Positions 8,797 to 16,837 of a stretch of DNA of 39,346 nucleotides are shown in pieces (positions within the stretch are counted from its first letter, which is position 1; each line of letters starts with the position of its first letter). The notes below the pieces were generated by a model, which saw nothing but the letters and a program-made list of their open reading frames with translations, was not told the DNA's origin and made no database searches. The translations under genes and the position numbers were made by a program. The DNA is from JAIQFR01 sp041494445 (GTDB taxonomy: Bacteria > Acidobacteriota > Polarisedimenticolia > Polarisedimenticolales > JAIQFR01), in contig JBGQAU010000021.1 of assembly GCA_041494445.1 (NCBI GenBank), forward strand, positions 1 to 39,346, in the 5' to 3' direction.

Positions 8797-8832
8797 CCGC
8801 GCGCGGCGATTCCTTCGGGGCAGGAACGCGGT

Positions 8833-8838
8833 TACGAT
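8833..8838 (+). promoter_or_regulatory. Possible -10 element (TACGAT) for a leaderless transcript
   Basis: TACGAT lies 8 nt before the ATG of the plus-strand GT2 gene. No Shine-Dalgarno sequence is visible before that ATG. This spacing would place the transcription start at or very near the A of the ATG, the arrangement of leaderless mRNAs. No clear -35 box is present. Evidence is slight. Confidence 0.25.
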
Positions 8839-8846
8839 GGGCGCCG

Positions 8847-9863
8847 ATGAGCGCGCCGGGACTCTCCATCGTGATCCCGAGCCGCGACGGTGCCGCGAGG
8901 ATCCCCGAGACGCTGGCGTCGATCGCGCGGCAGGAGGTGTCCTGCAACGTCGAGGTCGTCGTCGTGGACGACGGCTCGTCGGACGGAACGCGGAACGCTG
9001 CGGCCGGGGTGGCGTTGCCGTGGGGCCCGCCGTCGGTGCTGCGGCACGACGTCGGGCGCGGGCGAGCCGCCGCCTGCAACACCGGGCTCGGCGCCGCCCG
9101 CGCGCCTGTGGTCGTCGTCCTCGACGACGACATGACGCTCGAGCCGGGCGCGATCGCTGCGCACCGCGCGTTCCACGAGCGCCGGGCGCGGCAAGCGGCT
9201 CTCGGTCGGATCGTGCTCGCGCCGGGGAGCGAGCCGGCGTCGTGCTTCCGGCGGTTCCTCGAGCGCGAGCAGGCGTTCCGCGAGGGCGCTCTCCTCGACC
9301 GGCGGGACGACGTCCCCTTTCCGATGTGCCTCACCGGTCACTTCTCGGCCGCCCGGGACGTCCTGGAGGAGGCGGGAGGGTTCGACGCGAGCATCGCGCG
9401 GTACGGGTTCGAGGACATCGACCTGGGTTATCGCCTGCACGGAGCGGGCATTCGCATCGCGTACCTTCCCGAGGCGGTCTCGATCCACCGGGCGTACATG
9501 ACCGACCTCGATCGCTACCTCGCGCGGCAGCGCGAGGCGGGGCTCGTCGCCCGCGAGCTGGCGGCCCGGTACCCGGACGGACCGTTCCGCGAGTACCTGC
9601 GCGTGGACGGGCCGGCCCGGCTCGGCCTCGGCAGAAGTCCCGCGGGGCTCGTCGGGCTCAGGCTCGCGAACCGCATCCTCCTGATCCGCCCGTTCCGCCG
9701 GCTCCTCGGCTCCCGGGCGGGTTTCGCCGCGCTGCTCGGGCTTCTCGCCGCGGGAGAGCGAGCGGGGCTCGATCGCGCCGTCCATTTCGGCTACCACGTC
9801 GCCCGGGACGTCCGCTACTTTCAGGGCTGTTTCGACGACCCGGCGGAAGGAGGAGCGGCGTGA
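8847..9863 (+). CDS. GT2 glycosyltransferase
   Basis: A 338-residue GT-A fold enzyme starting MSAPGLSIVIPSRDG. It carries VVDDGSSDGT, the metal-binding VLDDDMT, a CLTGHFSA acceptor-side motif and YGFEDIDLGYRLHGAG with the catalytic ED pair, as in family 2 transferases related to chondroitin synthase and rhamnosyltransferases. The ATG at 8847 opens the conserved domain; the frame's upstream extension to 7506 is antisense to the GT4 gene and is discarded. It is one of only two plus-strand genes in the window and overlaps the next GT2 by GTGA. Confidence 0.88.
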   Translation: MSAPGLSIVIPSRDGAARIPETLASIARQEVSCNVEVVVVDDGSSDGTRNAAAGVALPWGPPSVLRHDVGRGRAAACNTGLGAARAPVVVVLDDDMTLEPGAIAAHRAFHERRARQAALGRIVLAPGSEPASCFRRFLEREQAFREGALLDRRDDVPFPMCLTGHFSAARDVLEEAGGFDASIARYGFEDIDLGYRLHGAGIRIAYLPEAVSIHRAYMTDLDRYLARQREAGLVARELAARYPDGPFREYLRVDGPARLGLGRSPAGLVGLRLANRILLIRPFRRLLGSRAGFAALLGLLAAGERAGLDRAVHFGYHVARDVRYFQGCFDDPAEGGAA

Positions 9864-10774
9864 CCGGGTCCGGGCTGTCCGTCGTCATCCCGAGCTGGAA
9901 CGGCAGGCCGCTGCTCGAGGAGCACCTCCCGTCGGTGCTCGATGCCGCCGCGGGAATCGCCGGCACCGAGGTGATCGTCTCGGACGACGGATCGACCGAC
10001 GGGACCGAGGAAGCGATATCCCGCCGGTTCCGGCCGGCGCGGGTCGTCCGCCGCGGGCGGAATGGCGGCTTCGGCCCGGCGGCTAACGACGGGGTGGTCG
10101 CCGCGTGCGGCGCGGTCGTGATCCTGCTCAACAACGATGTCACGGTCGCGCCGGGCACCCTCGAACGCCTCGCGGGTGCTCTCGAGGCCTCGCCCGAGAC
10201 GTTCGCCGCGGTGCCGTCCATCGTCCGGCGCCGGAGCACGGAAGACGAGGCTCGCACGCGGATCCGGCTGCGGTTCGGGGTCGTGTCCACCTCGATCGGG
10301 GAAGACACCGGGACGGATCCGGCGTACGCCTGCGGCGGCGCCATGGCATTTCGCCGCGCCGAGTTTCTCGCGCTCGGCGGATTCGATTCCCTCTACGCCC
10401 CGTTCTACTGGGAGGACGTGGACCTCTCGTACCGGGCGAGGAAGCGAGGGCGGCGGATCCTCCACGTCGCCGGCGCCCGGGTCGATCACGACCACGGCCG
10501 CACGATCGGGGAGCGGATCGACCGTCGGCGCGTCGCGGAGATCTACGAGCGGAACCGGCTGCTCTTCACCTGGAAGAATCTCGACGACCCTGCGCTGCGC
10601 CGGACCCACATGGTCCTGCTCCCTCTCAAGCTGGCGTGGGACCTCGCGGCCTACCCGGCTTTCGTCCGTGGGTTCCGGGACGCGTGGGCGCTTCGACCCG
10701 CGCTCGTTCCCGCCCGTCGCCGAGAGCGGGCCGAGGCGACGATCGGCGACCGGGAACTGCTCACGAGGGGGTAG
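9860..10774 (+). CDS. GT2 glycosyltransferase
   Basis: A 304-residue GT-A enzyme with VVIPSWNG, SDDGSTDGT, the DxD-type LNNDVTV and FYWEDVDLSYRARKRG near residue 180, again a WbbL-like pattern. The GTG start at 9860 overlaps the previous stop (GTGA) and has AAGGAGG 6 nt upstream, so both start and coupling are well supported. The 3' end overlaps the convergent CgeB-like gene by 14 bp, leaving no room for a terminator between them. It probably adds consecutive sugars with its partner. Confidence 0.88.
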   Translation: MTGSGLSVVIPSWNGRPLLEEHLPSVLDAAAGIAGTEVIVSDDGSTDGTEEAISRRFRPARVVRRGRNGGFGPAANDGVVAACGAVVILLNNDVTVAPGTLERLAGALEASPETFAAVPSIVRRRSTEDEARTRIRLRFGVVSTSIGEDTGTDPAYACGGAMAFRRAEFLALGGFDSLYAPFYWEDVDLSYRARKRGRRILHVAGARVDHDHGRTIGERIDRRRVAEIYERNRLLFTWKNLDDPALRRTHMVLLPLKLAWDLAAYPAFVRGFRDAWALRPALVPARRRERAEATIGDRELLTRG

Positions 10775-11948
10775 TCTCGCGCCGCGAGCGGGCCGCTGCC
10801 GTCGGTCCTGGCGTGCCCCCGTCGCCGGGGCGCGCGGCGCCGAGGAGCCGCCGGAGCAGCCGCGCCGCCCTTCCTGGAGCCGCGAGAACATGGTGGCCGA
10901 GGCGCGGGATCCTCGTCCGCCGGCGGTGAAGCCTCAGGAACGGGACAGGTTCGCACCGGCGGGCGGCCGCGGCGGCACGGACTTCCTCGACGCACGCGAT
11001 CATCCGCCTGAAGACGGCCTCCTCGCCGTAGTCCCGGAGCGATCGCTCCCATCCCGCCGCCGCGATCGCACGGCGCTCGTCGTCATGGGCCAGGTAGTGG
11101 CGGGTCAGATCGACGGCCTCCTCGATGCTGTCGAATCCGACGGCTTCCCGTCCGTCCTCGAAAATCAGGCCGAGATGACGCTTGTTGTCGCAGAGGAGAA
11201 GGACGCCGTTGGCCGGCAAGACGTACGTGCGGAAATTGACGGGACCCGTCGAGTTGTGGAAGTTGGGACCGATCCTGGTCCGCCCGTAGATCTCCAACCT
11301 CCGTTCCTCGGGAAGGAATCCGGCGGGCCAGCCGTCGCCGCCGTAAGTCCCTTCGGGAAACGCGGAAGCGTACCGGTCGAGCCGCTCGCGCCTCCAGGGG
11401 CTTCGCCGCTCGCACAGAATCGCCACGGGAACGTCGCGTTCCCCGGCCAGGATGCGCTCGCGCGTCATCGAGGGATCCCGGTCCTCCTCGCGAAAGCCGA
11501 GCGGCCAGAATCGGGCCTCCCGCACCCCCCATCGCCGATACGTCTCGACCTCGGCGATGTTGCCGACCAGGCAGAGATCGTACGCCTCGGCCACCGGGCG
11601 GGAGAGGTCCTCGGACGACTCCGGGTCGTCGAAGCAGCCGTAGACCCGGAAGCCCGGGAGCTGCCGAACGAACTCGGGGTGGAGGTTGATCCCGTTGTAG
11701 TTGACGAAGACGTCGTACTCCTCCATCCTCCGCGCCAGGCTCTCATACAGCCGCAGGAGTTTCCCGTGCCCGCGGCGCCACATGGCGTCCAGCTCGGACC
11801 AGCCGAGCCGCGGGCCGGGCGGGTCCAGGGTCAGCGGTAGTCCCTCGACCGCGATCCCGCGGGAGCGCAACCTGGCGAGCCACCGCTCCGTCACGGCTCT
11901 CACGCACACGGGGCTCGGGTACCAGCTGTAGCCGAGGAGGATTCTCAT
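10761..11948 (-). CDS. CgeB-like glycosyltransferase (Glyco_trans_1_2 domain)
   Basis: A 395-residue protein starting MRILLGYSWYPSP. Its C-terminal half matches the CgeB/YkvP-type GT-B domain: GPNFHNSTGPVNFRTYVLPANG, then LIFEDGREAVGFDSIEEAVDLTRHYLAHDDERRAIAAAGW in pieces, the usual acceptor-less 'glycosyl transferases group 1' signature of PF13524. The ATG at 11948 overlaps the preceding methyltransferase stop as ATGA. The last about 55 residues are an Arg/Ala-rich tail with no recognisable fold. It probably modifies the surface glycan; the sugar is unknown. Confidence 0.78.
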   Translation of the reverse strand: MRILLGYSWYPSPVCVRAVTERWLARLRSRGIAVEGLPLTLDPPGPRLGWSELDAMWRRGHGKLLRLYESLARRMEEYDVFVNYNGINLHPEFVRQLPGFRVYGCFDDPESSEDLSRPVAEAYDLCLVGNIAEVETYRRWGVREARFWPLGFREEDRDPSMTRERILAGERDVPVAILCERRSPWRRERLDRYASAFPEGTYGGDGWPAGFLPEERRLEIYGRTRIGPNFHNSTGPVNFRTYVLPANGVLLLCDNKRHLGLIFEDGREAVGFDSIEEAVDLTRHYLAHDDERRAIAAAGWERSLRDYGEEAVFRRMIACVEEVRAAAAARRCEPVPFLRLHRRRTRIPRLGHHVLAAPGRAARLLRRLLGAARPGDGGTPGPTAAARSRRETTPS

Positions 11949-12643
11949 CGACCGCCCCGCGCGTCGCCCACGCGCGTGACGAACAGGCCGTTGCAGAACG
12001 GGAACTGGACGGCGCCCTCCCTGCAGGCCACTTCTCGCACGAACCGGCGCACGCCGCGGATGTTCTCGCTGTCGTGGAACAGCATGAATCCGCCAGGCCG
12101 CACCAATGGCCGGTACAACCGATGCTCGAGCTTGACCTGGCCGTAGGAGTGTTTCCCGTCGATCAGCAGCACTTCGATGGGCCGCCCCGGCGGCCAGTGC
12201 TTCGCGGCGACCTCGCTGGCCTCCAGCAGGAACTCCCACCGGTCCCGCAGTCCGAGCGGGCCGACCTTGGCCTCCGCCACCGGTTGGGGGGCGATGTCGA
12301 TGGAGACGAGCCTCCCGTCCGTGCGGCTCAGGGCGAGAAGGAAAACGGAGGTGCTGTCACCCGGGCCCAAACCGATCTCCACGACCCAGCGGGCCCTCAG
12401 GCCCAAGACAAGGTTGTAGAGGAAGAGTGCGTGGCCCGCCATCCCCGACGCCCCCGCCGTCCCCGTCACCGTCTGCCCGAGCGGGGAAAGATCGGGGGGC
12501 TCGAAGCGCTCCTCCACGGCGGGCCGGTCCTGGATCTCCAGGTCTCGCCTGCCACGATCCCGCGCGCGATCCAGAACTCCCCGAAGGGGACCCGCCAGCG
12601 GGCCGAGGAGGCGAGACGCGGAGGCTCGGCGGATTGCGGTCAT
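11945..12643 (-). CDS. Class I SAM methyltransferase (Methyltransf_24-like)
   Basis: A 232-residue protein. Motif I is WVVEIGLGPGDSTSVFLLAL, followed by GRLVSIDIAPQ (acidic ribose contact) and LLIDGKHSYGQVKLE then GGFMLFHDSE, the layout of Methyltransf_24 enzymes, many of which act on sugars, macrolides or cephalosporin-type products. The ATG at 12643 lies 8 bp after the FkbM gene stop; the frame extends to 12703 but that would overlap FkbM by 52 bp. Probable glycan O-methylation, by context. Confidence 0.8.
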   Translation of the reverse strand: MTAIRRASASRLLGPLAGPLRGVLDRARDRGRRDLEIQDRPAVEERFEPPDLSPLGQTVTGTAGASGMAGHALFLYNLVLGLRARWVVEIGLGPGDSTSVFLLALSRTDGRLVSIDIAPQPVAEAKVGPLGLRDRWEFLLEASEVAAKHWPPGRPIEVLLIDGKHSYGQVKLEHRLYRPLVRPGGFMLFHDSENIRGVRRFVREVACREGAVQFPFCNGLFVTRVGDARGGR

Positions 12644-12651
12644 GCGTCGAC

Positions 12652-13470
12652 TCACTGCCTCGCGCGTGCCCAGACGTTCGCGCTGAAAGCGTAATTGCCG
12701 CATTCGATGAGGAACTCATTCGGGGTCGCGAAGGGCCGGCCCGTCTTCTCCGAGAAGAGCTCGTATCCCAGCCGCTCGATCTGGTCCTTCAGCTTCAGGA
12801 CGTCGCCGCCGAACGTCGCCAGGTTGTTCTGGCTGAACTCCATCACGAGCGCGGGCCGCTGCGCGGCGAGGAGCCTCTCCGCGCCGGCGAGAAAGTAGGG
12901 CTCGTGCCCATCGATGTCCACCTTGACCAAGTCGATTCTCGGGAGGGCCAGCTCTCCCGCCACGCCGTCCAGGGAGCGCAGGCGGATCGTCTCGCTCCCG
13001 AGGGATGCCTCGTCGGCGGCAGGATGGAGGGTCGCGGAGGAGTCCCCGATGTGGAGGACCCGTGTCTCCTCCCGTGCGGACAGTCCGTAGTCCAGGACGA
13101 CCACGCGGTCCGTCACCGCGTTCTCCCTCAAGTGCCAGAACAGCCGCTCCCGGTAGGTCTGCGCCGGCTCGAAGGCCCACACCCGTCCCGTGGTTCCCAC
13201 CAGCCGCGCGAAGATCAACGTGAAGTACCCGAAGTTGGCCCCGACGTCGAGGACACGCATCCCCGGCTTCAAGAATTCACGCACGAGCTCCGTCGTCCTC
13301 GGCTCGAACTCGCCGTGCAGGAAGATCTCCCGGTCGAGGTAGTTCTCGAGACGAAGGCCCCACGTGATCCCGCGCCGACGCACCTTCACGAAACCCCGGG
13401 ACGGCATCGAGGAACGCCTCCACGCTCTGAGGAGTCGTCCACCCATGGCCCGGTACGACAGGTCCACCAT
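12652..13470 (-). CDS. FkbM-family methyltransferase
   Basis: A 272-residue protein with LKPGMRVLDVGANFGYFTL (motif I), VWAFEPAQTYRERL, and IDLVKVDIDGHEPYFLAGAERLL, the hallmark of the FkbM O-methyltransferase family. In glycan clusters these enzymes methylate sugar hydroxyls, sometimes as capping groups. The ATG at 13470 lies 1 bp after the stop of the Wzt-like ATPase, so it is almost certainly co-transcribed with the exporter. Capping of the chain that the Wzt C-terminal domain recognises is possible but inferred. Confidence 0.9.
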   Translation of the reverse strand: MVDLSYRAMGGRLLRAWRRSSMPSRGFVKVRRRGITWGLRLENYLDREIFLHGEFEPRTTELVREFLKPGMRVLDVGANFGYFTLIFARLVGTTGRVWAFEPAQTYRERLFWHLRENAVTDRVVVLDYGLSAREETRVLHIGDSSATLHPAADEASLGSETIRLRSLDGVAGELALPRIDLVKVDIDGHEPYFLAGAERLLAAQRPALVMEFSQNNLATFGGDVLKLKDQIERLGYELFSEKTGRPFATPNEFLIECGNYAFSANVWARARQ

Positions 13471-13471
13471 C

Positions 13472-14731
13472 CTAGCCTTCGGTGCGCGTCTGCCACGCGA
13501 TCAACGGCTGCAGCTTGGCTCTCAAGGCGTCGCCGGGATAGGCGCGATTGATCCCTCCGGCCGCCTGAACCGTCAGCTCGACGGGAACCCCGGGCCCGGT
13601 GCACGAGCGCCGATTGTAGATCCCGGCGTGGACGACGAGCCGGTAGGCGCGATTCGCGAGCAGGTTCGCCGGCAGGGTCGCGGTCGAAGTGTACCTCCCC
13701 GGCGCGATCTCCCGGATGAGCTCCTCGTGCTCGTCGTGAAACGAGCGGATCAGGATGTCGTCCTGCTCGTCGACGATGTCGAAGTACACCCGGAGCTCCC
13801 GCACCGGCTGCACCACGTCGTACGTGACCCGGACGAGGACCGGCAGGTCGCTGCGCAGGATGGTGGTCGCCAGACCGTCCTGCAGGACGGCGACGTCGAG
13901 GAGCCGGAAGGCCGGATCGGCGGGCAGCCGGGCGATCCTGTCTCCCAGGGTCGCCCCGCCGGAGACCATGTCGGCGTCGCGGAGATACTCCTCGACGACC
14001 TCCCCGGTCGGGCCCGAGCGACGGAGTCGGCCGCCGGAGATCCACAGGGCTCGGCCGCAGAGGTTTCGCACCGCCTTCATGTTGTGGCTGACGAACAGGA
14101 CGGTCCGACCCGCGTGGGCGACCTCGCTCATCTTGCCCAGGCATTTCCTCTGGAACTGCGCGTCGCCGACGGCGAGAACCTCGTCGACCATGAGGATCTC
14201 CGATTCCAGGTGCGCCGCCACCGCGAAGGCGAGCCGCATGTACATTCCGCTGGAGTAGTGCTTCACCGGGGTCTCCAGGAACTTCTCGACCTCGGCGAAG
14301 GCGACGATCTCGTCGAAGCGCCGGTCGATCTCGGCCTTGCGCATGCCGAGAATCGCCCCGTTCAGGTACACGTTCTCCCGGCCCGTGAGCTCGGGGTGGA
14401 AGCCCGTGCCCACCTCCAGCAGGCTCCCCACGCGGCCGCGGATCTCCGCCCGGCCCTCCGTCGGCTCGGTGATGCGGGAGAGGATCTTGAGGAGCGTGGA
14501 CTTCCCCGCCCCGTTGCGCCCGACGACGCCCACGACCTCGCCCGGGCTTACCTCGAACGATGCGCCCCGCAACGCCCAGAAGGAGGAGTCCTCGATCGTC
14601 CCGCGACGCAGTCCGCGAAGCGGGTGGGTCATCCTGGACATGAGGGCGTCGCGGAGGGTCCTGTAGGGAGGCCGCTGGACCAGGCGGTATCGCTTGCCCA
14701 GGTCGTCCACCCTCACCGCGATCTCGCCCAT
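13472..14731 (-). CDS. wzt: ABC polysaccharide exporter ATPase with C-terminal carbohydrate-binding domain (Wzt-like)
   Basis: A 419-residue protein. The ATPase half has Walker A GRNGAGKST at about 71-79, the signature YSSGMYMRLAFAVA, Walker B ILMVDEVLAVGD and the switch His in FVSHNMKAV. The segment from about 255 to 419 matches the extra Wzt C-terminal beta domain, including RVYFDIVDEQDD and ANRAYRLVVHAGI. In O-antigen export this domain binds the chain or its terminal modification before transport. With the adjacent permease it would flip an undecaprenyl-linked glycan across the inner membrane. The permease is 6 bp upstream. Confidence 0.92.
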   Translation of the reverse strand: MGEIAVRVDDLGKRYRLVQRPPYRTLRDALMSRMTHPLRGLRRGTIEDSSFWALRGASFEVSPGEVVGVVGRNGAGKSTLLKILSRITEPTEGRAEIRGRVGSLLEVGTGFHPELTGRENVYLNGAILGMRKAEIDRRFDEIVAFAEVEKFLETPVKHYSSGMYMRLAFAVAAHLESEILMVDEVLAVGDAQFQRKCLGKMSEVAHAGRTVLFVSHNMKAVRNLCGRALWISGGRLRRSGPTGEVVEEYLRDADMVSGGATLGDRIARLPADPAFRLLDVAVLQDGLATTILRSDLPVLVRVTYDVVQPVRELRVYFDIVDEQDDILIRSFHDEHEELIREIAPGRYTSTATLPANLLANRAYRLVVHAGIYNRRSCTGPGVPVELTVQAAGGINRAYPGDALRAKLQPLIAWQTRTEG

Positions 14732-14737
14732 GAGGCC

Positions 14738-15595
14738 TCACACCACGTCGGCGAAGCTGCGTTCCATCCGCCGGAAGTAGAACAGGCCGCCCACCAGCAG
14801 GACCAAGACGGTCCCCACCGAGACGAGGAGCATCGGCCCCGGGGCGGGAGCGCCCTTGAGGAGCGCCCACCGGAACCCGTCGACGACGCCTGCCATCGGG
14901 TTGAGGCCGTACACCAGCCTAAAGCGCTCCGGGACCAGGCTGCTCGGGTACGCGACGGGGGTCACGAAGAGCCACAGCTGGGTGAGGAACGGCAGCGTGT
15001 GGCGGACGTCGCGGTACTGCACGTTCAGGGCCGAAAGCCACAGCCCCACGGCGAACGCCGTGATCACCACGAAGAGCACCAGCAGCGGAAGCACGAGGAT
15101 GGCAGCGGTCGGCGGAATCCGGTACCAGGCCGCGAGACCCAGGAGCACGACGAACGCGATGCCGAAATCAACAAGTCCCGAAACGACGGAGGACATCGGA
15201 ATCAGGAGCCGAGGGAAATAGACCTTGGTGAGGAGACGCTCGTTGGCCACCAGGCTGTTCCCCGACTGGGTGAGCGTGTAGCTGAACAGCTGCCACGGCA
15301 ACAGGGCCGCGAAGGTGAAGACGGGATAGGGCAGACCGTCCGAGGGCACCCGGGCCAGCCGTCCGAAGAAGACGCTGAAGACCAGCATCGTGAAGACCGG
15401 CTGGAGCACGGCCCATGCCGCACCCAAGGCGGTCTGCTTGTACCGGACCTGGAGATCGCGGAGCGCGAGGAAAAAGAGGAGGTCCCGATACCGCCACAGC
15501 TCCCCGAAGTCGGGAAGCCTCCAGCCGGACGCCGGCTCGACGACGGTGACCGGGGCCTCGCGACCCGTGGGCTCAGGTGAGACCTGGCCCCTCAC
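14738..15595 (-). CDS. wzm: ABC polysaccharide exporter permease (Wzm-like)
   Basis: A 285-residue ABC-2 type inner-membrane protein. It opens with a cytoplasmic segment, then YRDLLFFLALRDLQVRYKQT, the amphipathic gate helix of polysaccharide permeases, and about six membrane spans. VAYPSSLVPE and GLNPMAGVVDGFRW are typical Wzm/TagG family motifs. I chose the GTG at 15595 because it overlaps the GT4 stop as GTGA; the frame reaches back to 15688, but those 31 residues would be antisense-like and Arg-rich. Its partner ATPase follows directly. Confidence 0.92.
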   Translation of the reverse strand: MRGQVSPEPTGREAPVTVVEPASGWRLPDFGELWRYRDLLFFLALRDLQVRYKQTALGAAWAVLQPVFTMLVFSVFFGRLARVPSDGLPYPVFTFAALLPWQLFSYTLTQSGNSLVANERLLTKVYFPRLLIPMSSVVSGLVDFGIAFVVLLGLAAWYRIPPTAAILVLPLLVLFVVITAFAVGLWLSALNVQYRDVRHTLPFLTQLWLFVTPVAYPSSLVPERFRLVYGLNPMAGVVDGFRWALLKGAPAPGPMLLVSVGTVLVLLVGGLFYFRRMERSFADVV

Positions 15596-16827
15596 CGCGC
15601 TTCTCCGGGAACTTCTCGCGCGGTACCTTCGCCGGCCCGGACCACGGGCCCCAGGGCCTCCGCGAGGAGCCGCGTCATCGCCTCGCACATGGCGCGGACG
15701 CCGAACTCCTCGTTCGCCCGCCTGCGGTTCGCCTTCGCCGCGCGCGCGCGCAGTTCGGGGTCGCCCGCGGCCGCCACCAGACGCTCCGCCAGCGCTTCCA
15801 CATCTCCCACCGGGGCCAGGAGCGCCTCGCCGTCCGGCCCCACGGCCTCACGGATGCCGGGAATGTCGCTCCCGACGACGGCGAGCCCGGCGGCCATGCA
15901 CTCGAGAACACCGTTCGGCACCCCCTCGAACCGCGAGCTGAAGACGCCGAGATCCACCGCGTCCAGGAGGCCGGCGACGTCGTCCACCTGGCCCAGGAAA
16001 CGGACGCTCCCGCCGAGGCGGAGCGCCTCGGCGAGGTCGAGAAGTCCCCGGGCCTCCTCGTGCACCCGCCCGGCGAGGAGCAGCACGCCGGGCTTGGCGG
16101 GCAAGGGCCAGCGGTCCAGCGCGAGCCTCCAGGCCCGGAGCAGCGTGGGGTGGTCCTTGAAGCGGTGGAGGTTCGACAGCATGCAGGCGAGGAATACGTT
16201 TTCGTCGAGGCCGAGCGACTCGCGCCAGCCCCGCCGGTCTTTCGCAATTCGGGACAGCTCCACGCCGTTCCGTATCACGCGGATCCTGGCCGGGTCCACG
16301 CCGAGCACTCCCGAGAGGAAGAGGGCGCCGTGCCGCGAGTTGGACACGTAGTGACGGGTGTGCAGGAGGGCCAAACGCTCCAGCTTGCGGCCGAGACGGC
16401 CGCGGCCTTCGTCGCGCTGGTTCCAAACGGACGCCTTCGCGCCCGTCCACGGGAGCACGGCGCCGCAGAGGACGTTGGGAGCCATGGTGTACGAGAGGAT
16501 CGCGTCGAATCTCGCGCGACGGAGCTTCCAGACGAAGGCAGCCAGGGCGGACCACCTCCTCGCGCGACCGCCGGCGTACGGCACGGGGACCGACCGGCAA
16601 GGAATCGCCGCTTCGTCGCACATCTCCGCGACGCGCCCCGGAGGTCCCATGCCCCAGACCTCGACATGGGCTCCCTCCGGCCCTGCGAGGTGGCACGCGA
16701 GCAACATGGCTTGCCGCTCGGCGCCGCCGAGCTCCAGGTGCTCCAGCACGATCAGGACGCTTCGTCCACGCAACGGTTGGGACGACGGGTCCTGCTGCGC
16801 GGCGGTCCCAGCGGCTGCGGAGATCAT
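15592..16827 (-). CDS. GT4 glycosyltransferase
   Basis: A 411-residue GT-B enzyme. The N-terminal domain has LELGGAERQAMLLA; the linker has RVIRNGVEL; the donor site is SSRFEGVPNGVLECMAAGLAVV with IPGIREAV following. All are typical of family 4. The ATG at 16827 lies 10 bp after the methyltransferase stop; the frame extends to 17451 only as an antisense shadow of the upstream gene. The first about 20 residues are Ala/Gln-rich. The 3' end is coupled to the Wzm gene, placing it in the export operon. Confidence 0.88.
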   Translation of the reverse strand: MISAAAGTAAQQDPSSQPLRGRSVLIVLEHLELGGAERQAMLLACHLAGPEGAHVEVWGMGPPGRVAEMCDEAAIPCRSVPVPYAGGRARRWSALAAFVWKLRRARFDAILSYTMAPNVLCGAVLPWTGAKASVWNQRDEGRGRLGRKLERLALLHTRHYVSNSRHGALFLSGVLGVDPARIRVIRNGVELSRIAKDRRGWRESLGLDENVFLACMLSNLHRFKDHPTLLRAWRLALDRWPLPAKPGVLLLAGRVHEEARGLLDLAEALRLGGSVRFLGQVDDVAGLLDAVDLGVFSSRFEGVPNGVLECMAAGLAVVGSDIPGIREAVGPDGEALLAPVGDVEALAERLVAAAGDPELRARAAKANRRRANEEFGVRAMCEAMTRLLAEALGPVVRAGEGTAREVPGEAR

Positions 16828-16837
16828 CGCACCCGTC

